This document shows, one piece after another, positions 44,686 through 53,279 of a stretch of 64,000 bases of DNA. The first letter of the stretch is position 1, and each line of letters opens with the position of its first letter. The translations under genes were made by a program, and so were the position numbers. Below the pieces are notes generated by a model. It was not told the origin of the DNA. It did no database searches and saw only the letters and a program-made list of their open reading frames with translations. This stretch comes from Bacillota bacterium (GTDB taxonomy: Bacteria; Bacillota; Bacilli; Alicyclobacillales; SLC66). Location of the stretch: positions 1 through 64,000 of the forward strand of contig JAKACV010000003.1 of NCBI GenBank assembly GCA_021821085.1, given 5' to 3'.

Positions 44686-45921
44686 CTACAGTTCAACAGG
44701 ATACTCCTCAGGTCCAAGCGCCACTAATGAGAAGGGTCCCGCGAGAATGGATCTGGCCGTCTCATGCAATTCATCTAACGTAATGGCATCAAGATCAGTC
44801 AAAATCTCCTCGACATCGACCTGACGTCCGAGCAAAAGTTCATTTCTCCCCAGGCGATTCATGCGACTCGACGTACTCTCTAAACTCAGCAGCAATGAGC
44901 CTTTCAACTGATTCTTCGCTTTTACCAACTCTTGTTGATTCAATCCATGAACGACACATGAGTTGAATTGTTCTAAAACGAGTTCTAAAACACTCTGCGC
45001 CTTGACCGGAGAAGCGCCAAAATACACGGTGAATAGACCGGTGTCGCGAAATGCACTGTGATACGAGAAGACATTGTAGGCCATGCCGCGTTCTTCACGA
45101 ATCTCTTGAAATAACCGAGAACTTGAACTCGCTCCAAGAATGTTATTTAACAGCAGTAAGGCGTCATTTTGCTTGGCGTCATACGCAAATCCGTGCGCTG
45201 CTAAACAAACGTGGGTTTGCTCAATCTCCTTGCCATGAAATGTACTTTCACTGCAAAATTGCGGAATAACATTTCCATCTTGTCGTAAGGAGCGAACAGT
45301 TCCACCAAAGAGTTGCTCTAGAATGTTGAGGATCACTACATGATCAACATGCCCAGAAATAGAAATCACCATATTTTCAGATGTATAGCGCTGCCCGACA
45401 TAATCAAATAAATCTTTTTGCGTTAAGGTGTGCAATGTTTCTTCTGTTCCCAAAATATTCATATTAAGAGGGTGCCCACGATACGCCTGTTCAATAATGA
45501 GATCATGTACGGACTCCTCCGGACTATCTTCATACATCTTAATTTCTTCAATGACTACTTCCTTTTCACGCTCTAATTCATCCGTATCAAATGTGGAGTC
45601 GAATAACATTTCAGCAAGTGTGATAAGCGCAAGAGTTGCATGTTCATCTAGAACCTTCGCATGGTAACATGTATATTCTTTTGTGGTATAAGCGTTTACC
45701 TGACCACCAATATGATCAAAAACCTCCGCCAATTGACGGGCGGAGTGCTCTTTTGTCCCTTTGAAAAACATATGTTCGAGGAAATGCGAGATGCCAGATT
45801 GCTGATTGGGTTCATCTCGAGATCCCGTTCCAACCCATATCCCCATACTTACAGAACGCACAAAAGGAATTTCTTCAACAAGAACACGAAGACCATTTTT
45901 CAATGTATGACGAAAAACCAA
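44686..45921 (-). CDS. M16-family zinc peptidase (MlpA/YmxG)
   Basis: Processing-peptidase-type protease with the inverted zinc motif HFLEH plus the distal Glu in the EREKEVVIEEIKMYEDSPEE helix, and a C-terminal non-catalytic half (SSSRLFQEIREERGMAYNVFS). TTG 45921 follows GAGGAGGC and gives 411 residues; ATG 45954 has no ribosome site. Homologous to B. subtilis MlpA (YmxG), which lies near spoVF and is linked to regulation of extracellular proteases. Confidence 0.92.
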   Translation of the reverse strand: MVFRHTLKNGLRVLVEEIPFVRSVSMGIWVGTGSRDEPNQQSGISHFLEHMFFKGTKEHSARQLAEVFDHIGGQVNAYTTKEYTCYHAKVLDEHATLALITLAEMLFDSTFDTDELEREKEVVIEEIKMYEDSPEESVHDLIIEQAYRGHPLNMNILGTEETLHTLTQKDLFDYVGQRYTSENMVISISGHVDHVVILNILEQLFGGTVRSLRQDGNVIPQFCSESTFHGKEIEQTHVCLAAHGFAYDAKQNDALLLLNNILGASSSSRLFQEIREERGMAYNVFSYHSAFRDTGLFTVYFGASPVKAQSVLELVLEQFNSCVVHGLNQQELVKAKNQLKGSLLLSLESTSSRMNRLGRNELLLGRQVDVEEILTDLDAITLDELHETARSILAGPFSLVALGPEEYPVEL

Positions 45922-45969
45922 GGGAAGCCTCCTCACCAAATGAGCACCATGCATATATTCGTAATTTCC

Positions 45970-45999
45970 ACTATATCAGAATGCAGATTGCAAACTCAA
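45970..45999 (-). promoter_or_regulatory. Promoter of the M16 peptidase-dut unit
   Basis: On the minus strand TTGAGT (45999-45994), 18 bases, then TATAGT (45975-45970). Confidence 0.5.
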
Positions 46000-46023
46000 A
46001 TAAAGACGACAATTTGCTACTAT

Positions 46024-47076
46024 TTATCGCTTTGACGCACTGTGCATCGCTTGTAACGCCTCCGTCAAGGTCTGCGGGACCGACCGCACAGGGCTTAGAA
46101 GACTTGATACCGTCACTAACTGGTAGCCATCTTGTTTAAGCGTCCCAATAAGCTCTGGCAGTGCTTCAACAGTTGGCGCAGTGGGATGCATGAGAACAAG
46201 CGCACCTGGAGTTCGCTTTTTCACAATGCGAGAAACAATGACAGATGGACTTGGTTTTCTCCAATCAATGGTATCTAATGTCCATAAAATTGTTTTCATT
46301 TTCATTCCTGCAGCGACTTGCACGACCAAATTGTTAAAATCGCCTGCAGGTGGCGCAAATAACGTAACACGTGTTCCGGTCGCTCCATATATCGCTTGAT
46401 TTGTTTTACTCAGTTGTGTAATCATTTGACTGCGTGTTAACCGACTCATCATTGGATGATTATAGGCATGACTTCCAATCTCCATACCGGCTGTTACGAT
46501 TGATTTCGCAACTTCTGGATTCTTCTTCGTCCATGAACCATCCAAGAAAAAAGTAGCCTGTACATGATTTTGTTTCAATATCGAAAGAATTTTAGAAATG
46601 TATTCTGTACCCCATGCGACATTAATCATCAAAGACATTTGCCGTTTTTGTGGGTTACCGCGATAAATTGGTTCCGCGACAAACTCATTCATCTGTAAAC
46701 TTGGTGGAATTTGCTGAAATAGAAGCGGCACTCGTGTTGGATTTTTCCGAGCGGCCTGCAGTGTAGCATTCATGTCCAAGCGAACCCCATTTAGGCCAGG
46801 AATCAACTTCCATACAGAGTCTACTCGCGGGTTGATCGGTTGTGTGTGATAGTACTCTGCAACTCGAGTGAGTGTTTGGGGTAGTGTCGATGTGTATTCG
46901 GTCGAATTGGCTGTTCCCGTCATGACCGCAGTTGATAATTCCGGAAAAACCTCATCAACAGAACCTGCGGCCGGTTGCAATTGTACAGCAGCTAATGCAC
47001 AGGCGATACATGCGGCAATAATTGTCACTTCTTTCGACAATAGCATCACATGCCAGCGATTTCGTTTTCTAAACAT
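46024..47076 (-). CDS. ylxY: YlxY-like polysaccharide deacetylase family protein
   Basis: A membrane-anchored or secreted protein: basic N-terminus and a hydrophobic segment (VTIIAACIACALAAVQL), then a NodB-homology domain from about 145. The usual first motif TFDDG is replaced by INVAWGTEY, so the catalytic Asp pair is lost, while the His motif GSHAYNHPMMSRL and the ATFFLDG strand remain. This divergence is typical of YlxY, suggesting altered or no deacetylase activity. ATG 47076 follows GGAGG. It lies just downstream of pnp, as in B. subtilis. Confidence 0.88.
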   Translation of the reverse strand: MFRKRNRWHVMLLSKEVTIIAACIACALAAVQLQPAAGSVDEVFPELSTAVMTGTANSTEYTSTLPQTLTRVAEYYHTQPINPRVDSVWKLIPGLNGVRLDMNATLQAARKNPTRVPLLFQQIPPSLQMNEFVAEPIYRGNPQKRQMSLMINVAWGTEYISKILSILKQNHVQATFFLDGSWTKKNPEVAKSIVTAGMEIGSHAYNHPMMSRLTRSQMITQLSKTNQAIYGATGTRVTLFAPPAGDFNNLVVQVAAGMKMKTILWTLDTIDWRKPSPSVIVSRIVKKRTPGALVLMHPTAPTVEALPELIGTLKQDGYQLVTVSSLLSPVRSVPQTLTEALQAMHSASKR

Positions 47077-47165
47077 AATCTCGTCCTCCATCCATTCGGA
47101 AAATGATCACGCTCTTCACAGATCACTCTTCATGGACAGAATATGCCCTTGTCCGCATAAATAAT

Positions 47166-47191
47166 ACAAAAAGCAGCCATCCTTAGGCTGC
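47166..47191 (-). terminator. Terminator of pnp
   Basis: GCAGCC (47191-47186) pairs with GGCTGC (47178-47173) around a 7-base loop, followed by TTTTT on the minus strand. Confidence 0.8.
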
Positions 47192-47208
47192 TTCCTTTGT
47201 TACTCTGG

Positions 47209-49449
47209 TTAAAAAGAACTGTTTGGCGGCTTACGATCATCTGCGCCCCGGCCTCGTGATGGACCACCTGAACCACCCCTGCGTTCGCCGAAGCGATTGC
47301 CCTCGCCACCTCGAGAATTCGAAGGGCGTTTATCATTTTCAGAACGTGGAGGCAAGTCTACAATCGGCACCCCTTGATCGCGTAACACTTCGCGATGTGA
47401 TAAATTAATACGTCCTTGCCCATCAATCTCTGTAACCTTTACGCGAAGAATATCGCCCACTTTTACGACATCCTCCGATTTTCTCACACGATCAGCAGCG
47501 AGTTGTGATACATGCACGAGACCTTCTTTACCTGGCAAAATCTCTACGAAAGCGCCGTAACTTTCTACTCTCATCACTTTTCCATCGTAGGTTTCACCGA
47601 CTTCGACATCACGGACAATCCCTTCGATAATACTCTTAGCGCGTTCCCCAGCAGTGGCATCTGTTGTCGAAATAAAGATCCGTCCATCTTGTTCAATGTC
47701 AATCTTCACACCCGTGTCTTCAATAATCTTATTGATGACCCGACCACCAGGACCAATGACTTCGCGTATTTTATCTGAACTAATTCGCATCGTAATAATA
47801 CGTGGAGCGAATCGCGATAATTCACTACGCGGTTGGTTCAACACAGACAACATTTTATCGAGAATAAACATACGACCAGCGTGTGCCTTTTGCAGGGCGG
47901 TTTGGAGAATATTGCGATCAATACCACTGATTTTAATATCCATCTGCAGAGCCGTAACTCCAACCGCTGTTCCCGCTACTTTAAAATCCATATCGCCAAG
48001 ATGATCTTCCATGCCTTGAATATCTGTTAGCACGGCGACTTGATCACCTTCTTTTACAAGTCCCATTGCAACGCCTGCAACAGGCGCTTTAATAGGTACC
48101 CCCGCATCCATCAGTGCCAATACAGAGGCACAAATCGACGCCTGAGAAGAGGATCCATTTGATTCGAGCACTTCTGAAACCAGACGGATCGTGTATGGAA
48201 ACGTATCTTCTGAAGGTACAATCGGTTCAAGCGCACGTTCACCAAGTGCACCATGCCCAATGTCCCTTCTGCTTGGTGGACGAAGCGGTCTCGCTTCACC
48301 CGTAGAGAATGGCGGAAAATTGTAATGATGCATGAACCGCTTACTTTCTTCCATGCCAAGTCCATCCAAAATTTGAACGTCACCAAGAGCTCCTAATGTA
48401 CAGATAGACAACGCTTGCGTCTGTCCTCGTGTAAACAGTCCAGACCCATGTGTACGAGGCAGCACTCCCGCATCTACAGAGATAGGGCGAATTTCATCTA
48501 GAGCTCGTCCATCTGGACGCATTCCATCTACGACAATCGCTTGTCGTACAATTTCCTTCACAATATCGTGCAGTGCTTCTGAAATATCATCCGAATGATC
48601 TGGAAAACGGTCTGCAAGTGCCAACTGCGTTTCTTTAACCACAGCATCAATGGCTTCCTGTCTGCCGTGTTTCTCTGCCGTATAGGTTGCCTCGCGTAAC
48701 TTTTCAATCGCATACTCACGTACGTGTGATTCAATAGCGTCGTCAATTTTATGTAACGTTATCGCCATCTTAGGCTTTGCTGCTTCTCGCGCGAATTCAT
48801 CAATCCCTGCAATAATTCGACGAATTTCCTCATGACCAAACATAATGGCTTCTAACATTTGATCTTCAGGAATTTCTTTTGCACCTGCTTCAACCATCAT
48901 GATCGCATCACGGGTACCTGCCACAACTAAATGCAGATCACTCTGATCTGCCTGCGCAGCCGTAGGATTAATCACGAACTGACCGCCCACGCGTCCGACT
49001 ACAACTCCTGCAATAGGACCGTTAAAAGGCACATCGGAAACAGTTAGCGCAGCCGAAACGCCAATCATTCCGGCGATTTCTGGAGCACAATCTTGATCGA
49101 CCGAGAGTACCATAATAACAACTTGAACGTCATTTCGAAAGCCGTCAGCAAACAGGGGACGAATCGGGCGATCAATCAGACGGCTAGCAAGAATAGCCTT
49201 TTCACTCGGACGTCCTTCACGTTTAATAAATCCGCCTGGTATTTTCCCAACTGCATACAGTCTCTCTTCGTAATTTACAGTAAGCGGGAAAAAATCGAGC
49301 GGGGAAGGCTCTTTCGATGCAGTCACTGTTGCAAGCACGACCGTTTCACCATACTGAACAAGAACAGCGCCACTGGCCTGTTTGGCCAATCGTCCAGTCT
49401 CAAAACTTAACTGTCGACCGCCAACTGAGATTGTATGTTGATAGATCAC
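47209..49449 (-). CDS. pnp: Polyribonucleotide nucleotidyltransferase (PNPase)
   Basis: Phosphorolytic 3'-5' exoribonuclease of mRNA decay. Two RNase PH-like halves ([37 protein letters not shown]) are followed by KH ([18 protein letters not shown]) and S1 ([17 protein letters not shown]) domains, then a Gly/Arg-rich tail of about 40 residues. 746 aa. Start GTG 49449 behind GAGAGGGGG. The rpsO-pnp order is conserved widely, though a terminator separates them here. Confidence 0.97.
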   Translation of the reverse strand: MIYQHTISVGGRQLSFETGRLAKQASGAVLVQYGETVVLATVTASKEPSPLDFFPLTVNYEERLYAVGKIPGGFIKREGRPSEKAILASRLIDRPIRPLFADGFRNDVQVVIMVLSVDQDCAPEIAGMIGVSAALTVSDVPFNGPIAGVVVGRVGGQFVINPTAAQADQSDLHLVVAGTRDAIMMVEAGAKEIPEDQMLEAIMFGHEEIRRIIAGIDEFAREAAKPKMAITLHKIDDAIESHVREYAIEKLREATYTAEKHGRQEAIDAVVKETQLALADRFPDHSDDISEALHDIVKEIVRQAIVVDGMRPDGRALDEIRPISVDAGVLPRTHGSGLFTRGQTQALSICTLGALGDVQILDGLGMEESKRFMHHYNFPPFSTGEARPLRPPSRRDIGHGALGERALEPIVPSEDTFPYTIRLVSEVLESNGSSSQASICASVLALMDAGVPIKAPVAGVAMGLVKEGDQVAVLTDIQGMEDHLGDMDFKVAGTAVGVTALQMDIKISGIDRNILQTALQKAHAGRMFILDKMLSVLNQPRSELSRFAPRIITMRISSDKIREVIGPGGRVINKIIEDTGVKIDIEQDGRIFISTTDATAGERAKSIIEGIVRDVEVGETYDGKVMRVESYGAFVEILPGKEGLVHVSQLAADRVRKSEDVVKVGDILRVKVTEIDGQGRINLSHREVLRDQGVPIVDLPPRSENDKRPSNSRGGEGNRFGERRGGSGGPSRGRGADDRKPPNSSF

Positions 49450-49549
49450 CTTGTAAACCCCCTCTCAAAGATCACTTTTTATTATGTATGGTCTGTTATG
49501 ACATAAGGCCCTCTTCACAACCCGACCTAAATCTGAACAGTCCAGAAGC

Positions 49550-49581
49550 AAAGGAGAAGCGGGAAAGCCCCGCTCCTCCTA
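49550..49581 (-). terminator. Terminator of rpsO
   Basis: A stem of about 12 bases (AGGAGGAGCGGG with CCCGCTTCTCCTT) around GCTTT just after the rpsO stop, followed by a short mixed U-tract. Partial read-through into pnp is plausible. Confidence 0.65.
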
Positions 49582-49585
49582 GCTT

Positions 49586-49855
49586 CTAGTGACGTAATCC
49601 AAGCCGTGTGATAAGCGCGCGATAGCGATTAATATCGTTTTCTCGCAAATACCTCAGTAAATGTGCACGCTTATAAACCATCTTAAATAGCCCGCGTCGC
49701 GAATGATGATCTTTCTTATGCGTGCGAAAATGTTCATTTAAGTAGTTAATGCGTTCTGTGAGAAGCGCCACCTGCACTTCAGGGGATCCTGTATCCCCCT
49801 CGTGAACTGCAAAAGCTTGAATAATTTCTGCTTTACGTTCTTGCCCTAATGCCAT
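49586..49855 (-). CDS. rpsO: 30S ribosomal protein S15
   Basis: An 89-residue primary 16S rRNA-binding protein with the signature [34 protein letters not shown] and [17 protein letters not shown] 49855 follows GGAGGG; the frame is open to 49948 but the extra 31 residues are not part of S15. Its promoter is at 50011-50039, leaving an untranslated leader of about 150 bases that could hold S15 autoregulation. Confidence 0.97.
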   Translation of the reverse strand: MALGQERKAEIIQAFAVHEGDTGSPEVQVALLTERINYLNEHFRTHKKDHHSRRGLFKMVYKRAHLLRYLRENDINRYRALITRLGLRH

Positions 49856-50010
49856 CAATGTCCCTCCATCACTTTGTGCGATCACTCGCAGCACAGTATG
49901 CGGCGGAGCACCGTCATACCGAGCTACAGTTACAGGCAAAAATACCATACCGCACTTACTTTAGATATCGTACCGCAAGATCTTATGATCAGTATGGCAC
50001 AATCATTATA

Positions 50011-50039
50011 AGTATACACACCTTAGCAACAAGAGTAAA
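50011..50039 (-). promoter_or_regulatory. Promoter of rpsO
   Basis: On the minus strand TTTACT (50039-50034), 17 bases, then TATACT (50016-50011). Confidence 0.5.
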
Positions 50040-50054
50040 GAATTGCCTGCTGTA

Positions 50055-51002
50055 TTATTGTATGGGTGAGATCCACGTCGCCGCAATTTCCACGTCCAGT
50101 AAAAGCCTATGCTGCAGCGCAGAAAGGTCAGGAAAGCGTTGTTCGCCACGGATATAATGTAAAATATCGACAATCATTTCAGAGCCATACAAATCGCCCG
50201 TAAAGGAAAGAACATGCACCTCAATGGTCAGTTCACCTTCCTTATAAAATGTTGGACGTCTGCCTACATTCATTACAGCACGTTTTCGTTCATTGTCAAT
50301 CCAGACATCAACCACATACACGCCAAGTGCTGGTAACACATAATTTTCGGTCAAACAAAGATTTGCCGTAGGAAACCCAATCGCACGTCCTCTCTGATCA
50401 CCTTGAATCACGTGACCACGTATGCGATACGGACGACCTAAAAAGCCCATCACCTGATCAATACGGCCATCAGCTAATTCTTTTCGTATCATCGAGCTAC
50501 TGACAGGAATACCGTCAAAGTCAACTGCCTGCACTACATCAACACCCACATGATATTCCTCGCCGATCAATCTCAAATCATCCGGAGTGTACCGACCCTG
50601 TTTACCAAAGCGAAAATCATATCCGACTACGAGATGTCGTGCGCCTAGTGGAAGGAGATATTGTAGTACAAACTCCTTTGCGGTCTGCTGCTGGAAATCT
50701 CGATTAAATCGCGCCGCAAATATAGTCTCCACACCAAGTGCACGTGCAACTTTCGCCCGTTCCTGCAATGGTGTAAGAACTCGTGCATACGCTGCATCCC
50801 CTGTAAGTACGAAACGGGGATGAGGATCAAAGGTAAAAAGTGATGAACTCAATTTCAGAGTCCGTGCAACTTCGACCGCACGGTGAATGACTGCCTGATG
50901 AGCGATGTGGATTCCATCAAATTTACCTATGGCAATTATTCTCTGCGATTTCTCGGTAGCAATGGGTGGCCTATGCAATTGAATGAGGATCGGTGCAGTC
51001 AT
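50055..51002 (-). CDS. ribF: Bifunctional riboflavin kinase / FAD synthetase RibF
   Basis: Makes FMN and FAD from riboflavin. The N-terminal adenylyltransferase domain has AIGKFDGIHIAHQAVI and VVGYDFRFGKQGRYT plus SSSMIRKEL; the C-terminal flavokinase domain has VIQGDQRGRAIGFPTANL with the conserved PTAN. 315 aa. ATG overlaps the truB stop by 4 bases. Last gene of the rimP-ribF operon. Confidence 0.95.
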   Translation of the reverse strand: MTAPILIQLHRPPIATEKSQRIIAIGKFDGIHIAHQAVIHRAVEVARTLKLSSSLFTFDPHPRFVLTGDAAYARVLTPLQERAKVARALGVETIFAARFNRDFQQQTAKEFVLQYLLPLGARHLVVGYDFRFGKQGRYTPDDLRLIGEEYHVGVDVVQAVDFDGIPVSSSMIRKELADGRIDQVMGFLGRPYRIRGHVIQGDQRGRAIGFPTANLCLTENYVLPALGVYVVDVWIDNERKRAVMNVGRRPTFYKEGELTIEVHVLSFTGDLYGSEMIVDILHYIRGEQRFPDLSALQHRLLLDVEIAATWISPIQ

Positions 51003-51913
51003 TCACTCATCACCTGCCACAGAACTTTTTTCGGAGATAATCTGCATCTGCCATCTTGAAAATCGGTTATTTCATAAATGGCAACGAGTTCTCCTGTCAC
51101 AAGATGCACTCGAACCAAATCTTGTGGTGCCATTGCCTCACATTGATACAAAATGGATTGCCCATACAAAACATTTTGAAGCATGTCCGAATCGACATAA
51201 ATCGCATGCATATGTAATATGGCATCCTCTGGGGGCAATACCGCGCTCCATGTATGTTCTTTTATATAGTCCAAATCCCATGCTTGTCCTAGATGAAATG
51301 GACCCGATTGAGTTCGTACCAAGCGTCCCATGTGCGCTGGAATGGAAAGCGCCTCACCCAGATCATGGCACAAAGTGCGAATATAAGTACCCTTGCTACA
51401 GCGCACGTGAAAATAAACGCGGACAATCTGCGCCACTCTCTCTATTTTGTATATTTCAAGTGAAAAAATGACAATATCACGTGCTGTTAAGGTAACTTCA
51501 ATTCCACTGCGCGCCAGTTCATATGCGCGTTTCCCCTGCACCTTAATCGCAGAATACGCAGGCGGAATTTGAGTGACAGGGCCAACGAATCGCATAAAAG
51601 TGTCTCGAATCTGCTGCTCACTCACGCCAGACGCATCAGCTGTGGCGAGCACTTTCCCGCTTGCATCTTGAGTATCCGTTGCGCTGCCTAATACTAATGT
51701 GGCATCATACCTTTTTTCATCTGCCAATACGTACTCTGTCAAACGCGTCGCTGAGCCGATAAAAACAGGCAGAACACCCGTTACGTCAGGATCTAATGTT
51801 CCTGCATGACCAGCCTTTTTCACCCCTAGCGCGCGTTTGACACGAGTCACCGCCTGTTGCGAAGTCATCTGTGGCGGTTTATTTAATACCACAATCCCGC
51901 TATGCATTGGCAC
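50999..51913 (-). CDS. truB: tRNA pseudouridine-55 synthase TruB
   Basis: Forms pseudouridine 55 in the T-loop of tRNAs. The N-terminus GIVVLNKPPQMTSQQAV is typical, and GHAGTLDPDVTGVLPV carries the catalytic Asp. The RCSKGTYIRTLCHDLG segment is also intact. 304 aa, with a short C-terminal PUA-like end. Overlaps nrnA by 14 bases. Confidence 0.96.
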   Translation of the reverse strand: MPMHSGIVVLNKPPQMTSQQAVTRVKRALGVKKAGHAGTLDPDVTGVLPVFIGSATRLTEYVLADEKRYDATLVLGSATDTQDASGKVLATADASGVSEQQIRDTFMRFVGPVTQIPPAYSAIKVQGKRAYELARSGIEVTLTARDIVIFSLEIYKIERVAQIVRVYFHVRCSKGTYIRTLCHDLGEALSIPAHMGRLVRTQSGPFHLGQAWDLDYIKEHTWSAVLPPEDAILHMHAIYVDSDMLQNVLYGQSILYQCEAMAPQDLVRVHLVTGELVAIYEITDFQDGRCRLSPKKVLWQVMSE

Positions 51914-52898
51914 TGTACGCTCTTTGCACGACAGCCTCTACCTTCACCATCACCGTCTCTATAACATCCTGTAAGGATCCGGAAATTTCACAACCAGCTG
52001 CACGCACATGTCCACCTCCGCCAAACGATAATGCAATTTCAGATACATCTACAATTTCTCGCGATCTAAGACTCACCTTTACACTTCCATCCATACGCTC
52101 TCGAAAGAGCAATCCAACTTCTACACCAACGAGTGTCCGGGGATAGGGCAATAATACCTCTACATCTCCGTCGTGTGCGCCGGATGCTTTTAACATGGTT
52201 TGATCAATAGCAACATAAGCAATCAGACCACTCTCATGAACATGTAAAGTGGATAATCCAAGGCGCACAAGTTCAATCTGTTCACGTGTCATCGCCTCCA
52301 ATACGCGATCAGCCACAACAAACGGCTCAATATCATACGACAATAAATTAGCTGCCGCAAGATGAATCTCCGGAGTCGTATTGTTGTAGTGAAATCCTCC
52401 TGTATCAAAAACAATACCCGTATACAGCACCAACGCTAGCGCACGAGTCATCTGCAACCCATTTTCACGTATCATGCGATACAGCACCAAACACGTCGCA
52501 GCAGCCTCTGACTCCACAAGATTTAACGCTCCAAAATGATTGTTTGTCTCATGATGATCGATATTAATCAATTGACCATCCGGAATCATCAAACGCCATG
52601 CTTCACCCATTCTCCGAACATCTGCGCAGTCCACTGAGACCGCGTACGCAAACATCTGTCCAACATCTTGCGTTTTTATAAATCGTTCTACGCCCGGCAA
52701 AAAATTATAACGCTCAGGGATTTCGTCATCATTGACAAGAACGCATGGCCGACTCCAATCATCACACAAATGAGCGACTGCCAACGCAGCACCAATCGCA
52801 TCTCCATCTGGACTAATATGGCAGACGATCAAGAGAGGATCAAGCGGTTCATGCAATGCCTCGTAAATCTCACTATATCCACTGTTATTGATCCCCAT
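51900..52898 (-). CDS. nrnA: Bifunctional oligoribonuclease / pAp phosphatase NrnA (DHH family)
   Basis: Degrades nanoRNAs and 3'-phosphoadenosine 5'-phosphate. Metal motifs HISPDGDAIGAALAVA, VSVDCADVRR and NIDHHETNNHFG (DHH), and the C-terminal DHHA1 substrate loop SFGGGGHVRAAGCEI. ATG 52898 is behind AAGGAG and gives 332 residues; the open frame to 52982 overlaps rbfA. It overlaps rbfA by 14 bases, as in the Bacillus rbfA-nrnA/truB region. Confidence 0.93.
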   Translation of the reverse strand: MGINNSGYSEIYEALHEPLDPLLIVCHISPDGDAIGAALAVAHLCDDWSRPCVLVNDDEIPERYNFLPGVERFIKTQDVGQMFAYAVSVDCADVRRMGEAWRLMIPDGQLINIDHHETNNHFGALNLVESEAAATCLVLYRMIRENGLQMTRALALVLYTGIVFDTGGFHYNNTTPEIHLAAANLLSYDIEPFVVADRVLEAMTREQIELVRLGLSTLHVHESGLIAYVAIDQTMLKASGAHDGDVEVLLPYPRTLVGVEVGLLFRERMDGSVKVSLRSREIVDVSEIALSFGGGGHVRAAGCEISGSLQDVIETVMVKVEAVVQRAYSANA

Positions 52899-53271
52899 CG
52901 TCTCCTTCCCGCACCGCCTTTCGAGCATCATCGCGGGGGAGTATCTCATGGAGTACATGCTCAATACGTGCGCTATAATCAATCGACTGATCTAATCGAA
53001 ATTGTAATTCTGGAGTCACGCGCAACCGTATCCGATTGCCGATCTCAGATCGGATAAAGCCCCTCGCGCGCTCCAACGCATGCATAGATTCCTGCTTCTG
53101 TTCCGCACTTCCCATCACAGAAACGAATACTTTCGCGTGACCCATGTCATTTGATAGTTCCACGTCTGTAACCGTCACAAATCCAATGCGTGGATCCTTC
53201 AAATGATGTTGCACAATGTCACTAATTTCCCTTTGCAATTGGAGCGCGATGCGTTCCACGCGAAGTTTCAA
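52885..53271 (-). CDS. rbfA: Ribosome-binding factor A
   Basis: KH-like 30S maturation factor. It has the start VERIALQLQREISDIVQ, then DPRIGFVTVTDVELSNDMGHAKVFVS (split here), and LRVTPELQFRLDQSIDY. 128 aa. It starts 8 bases after infB. Confidence 0.95.
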   Translation of the reverse strand: MKLRVERIALQLQREISDIVQHHLKDPRIGFVTVTDVELSNDMGHAKVFVSVMGSAEQKQESMHALERARGFIRSEIGNRIRLRVTPELQFRLDQSIDYSARIEHVLHEILPRDDARKAVREGDDGDQ

Positions 53272-53279
53272 GATATCAC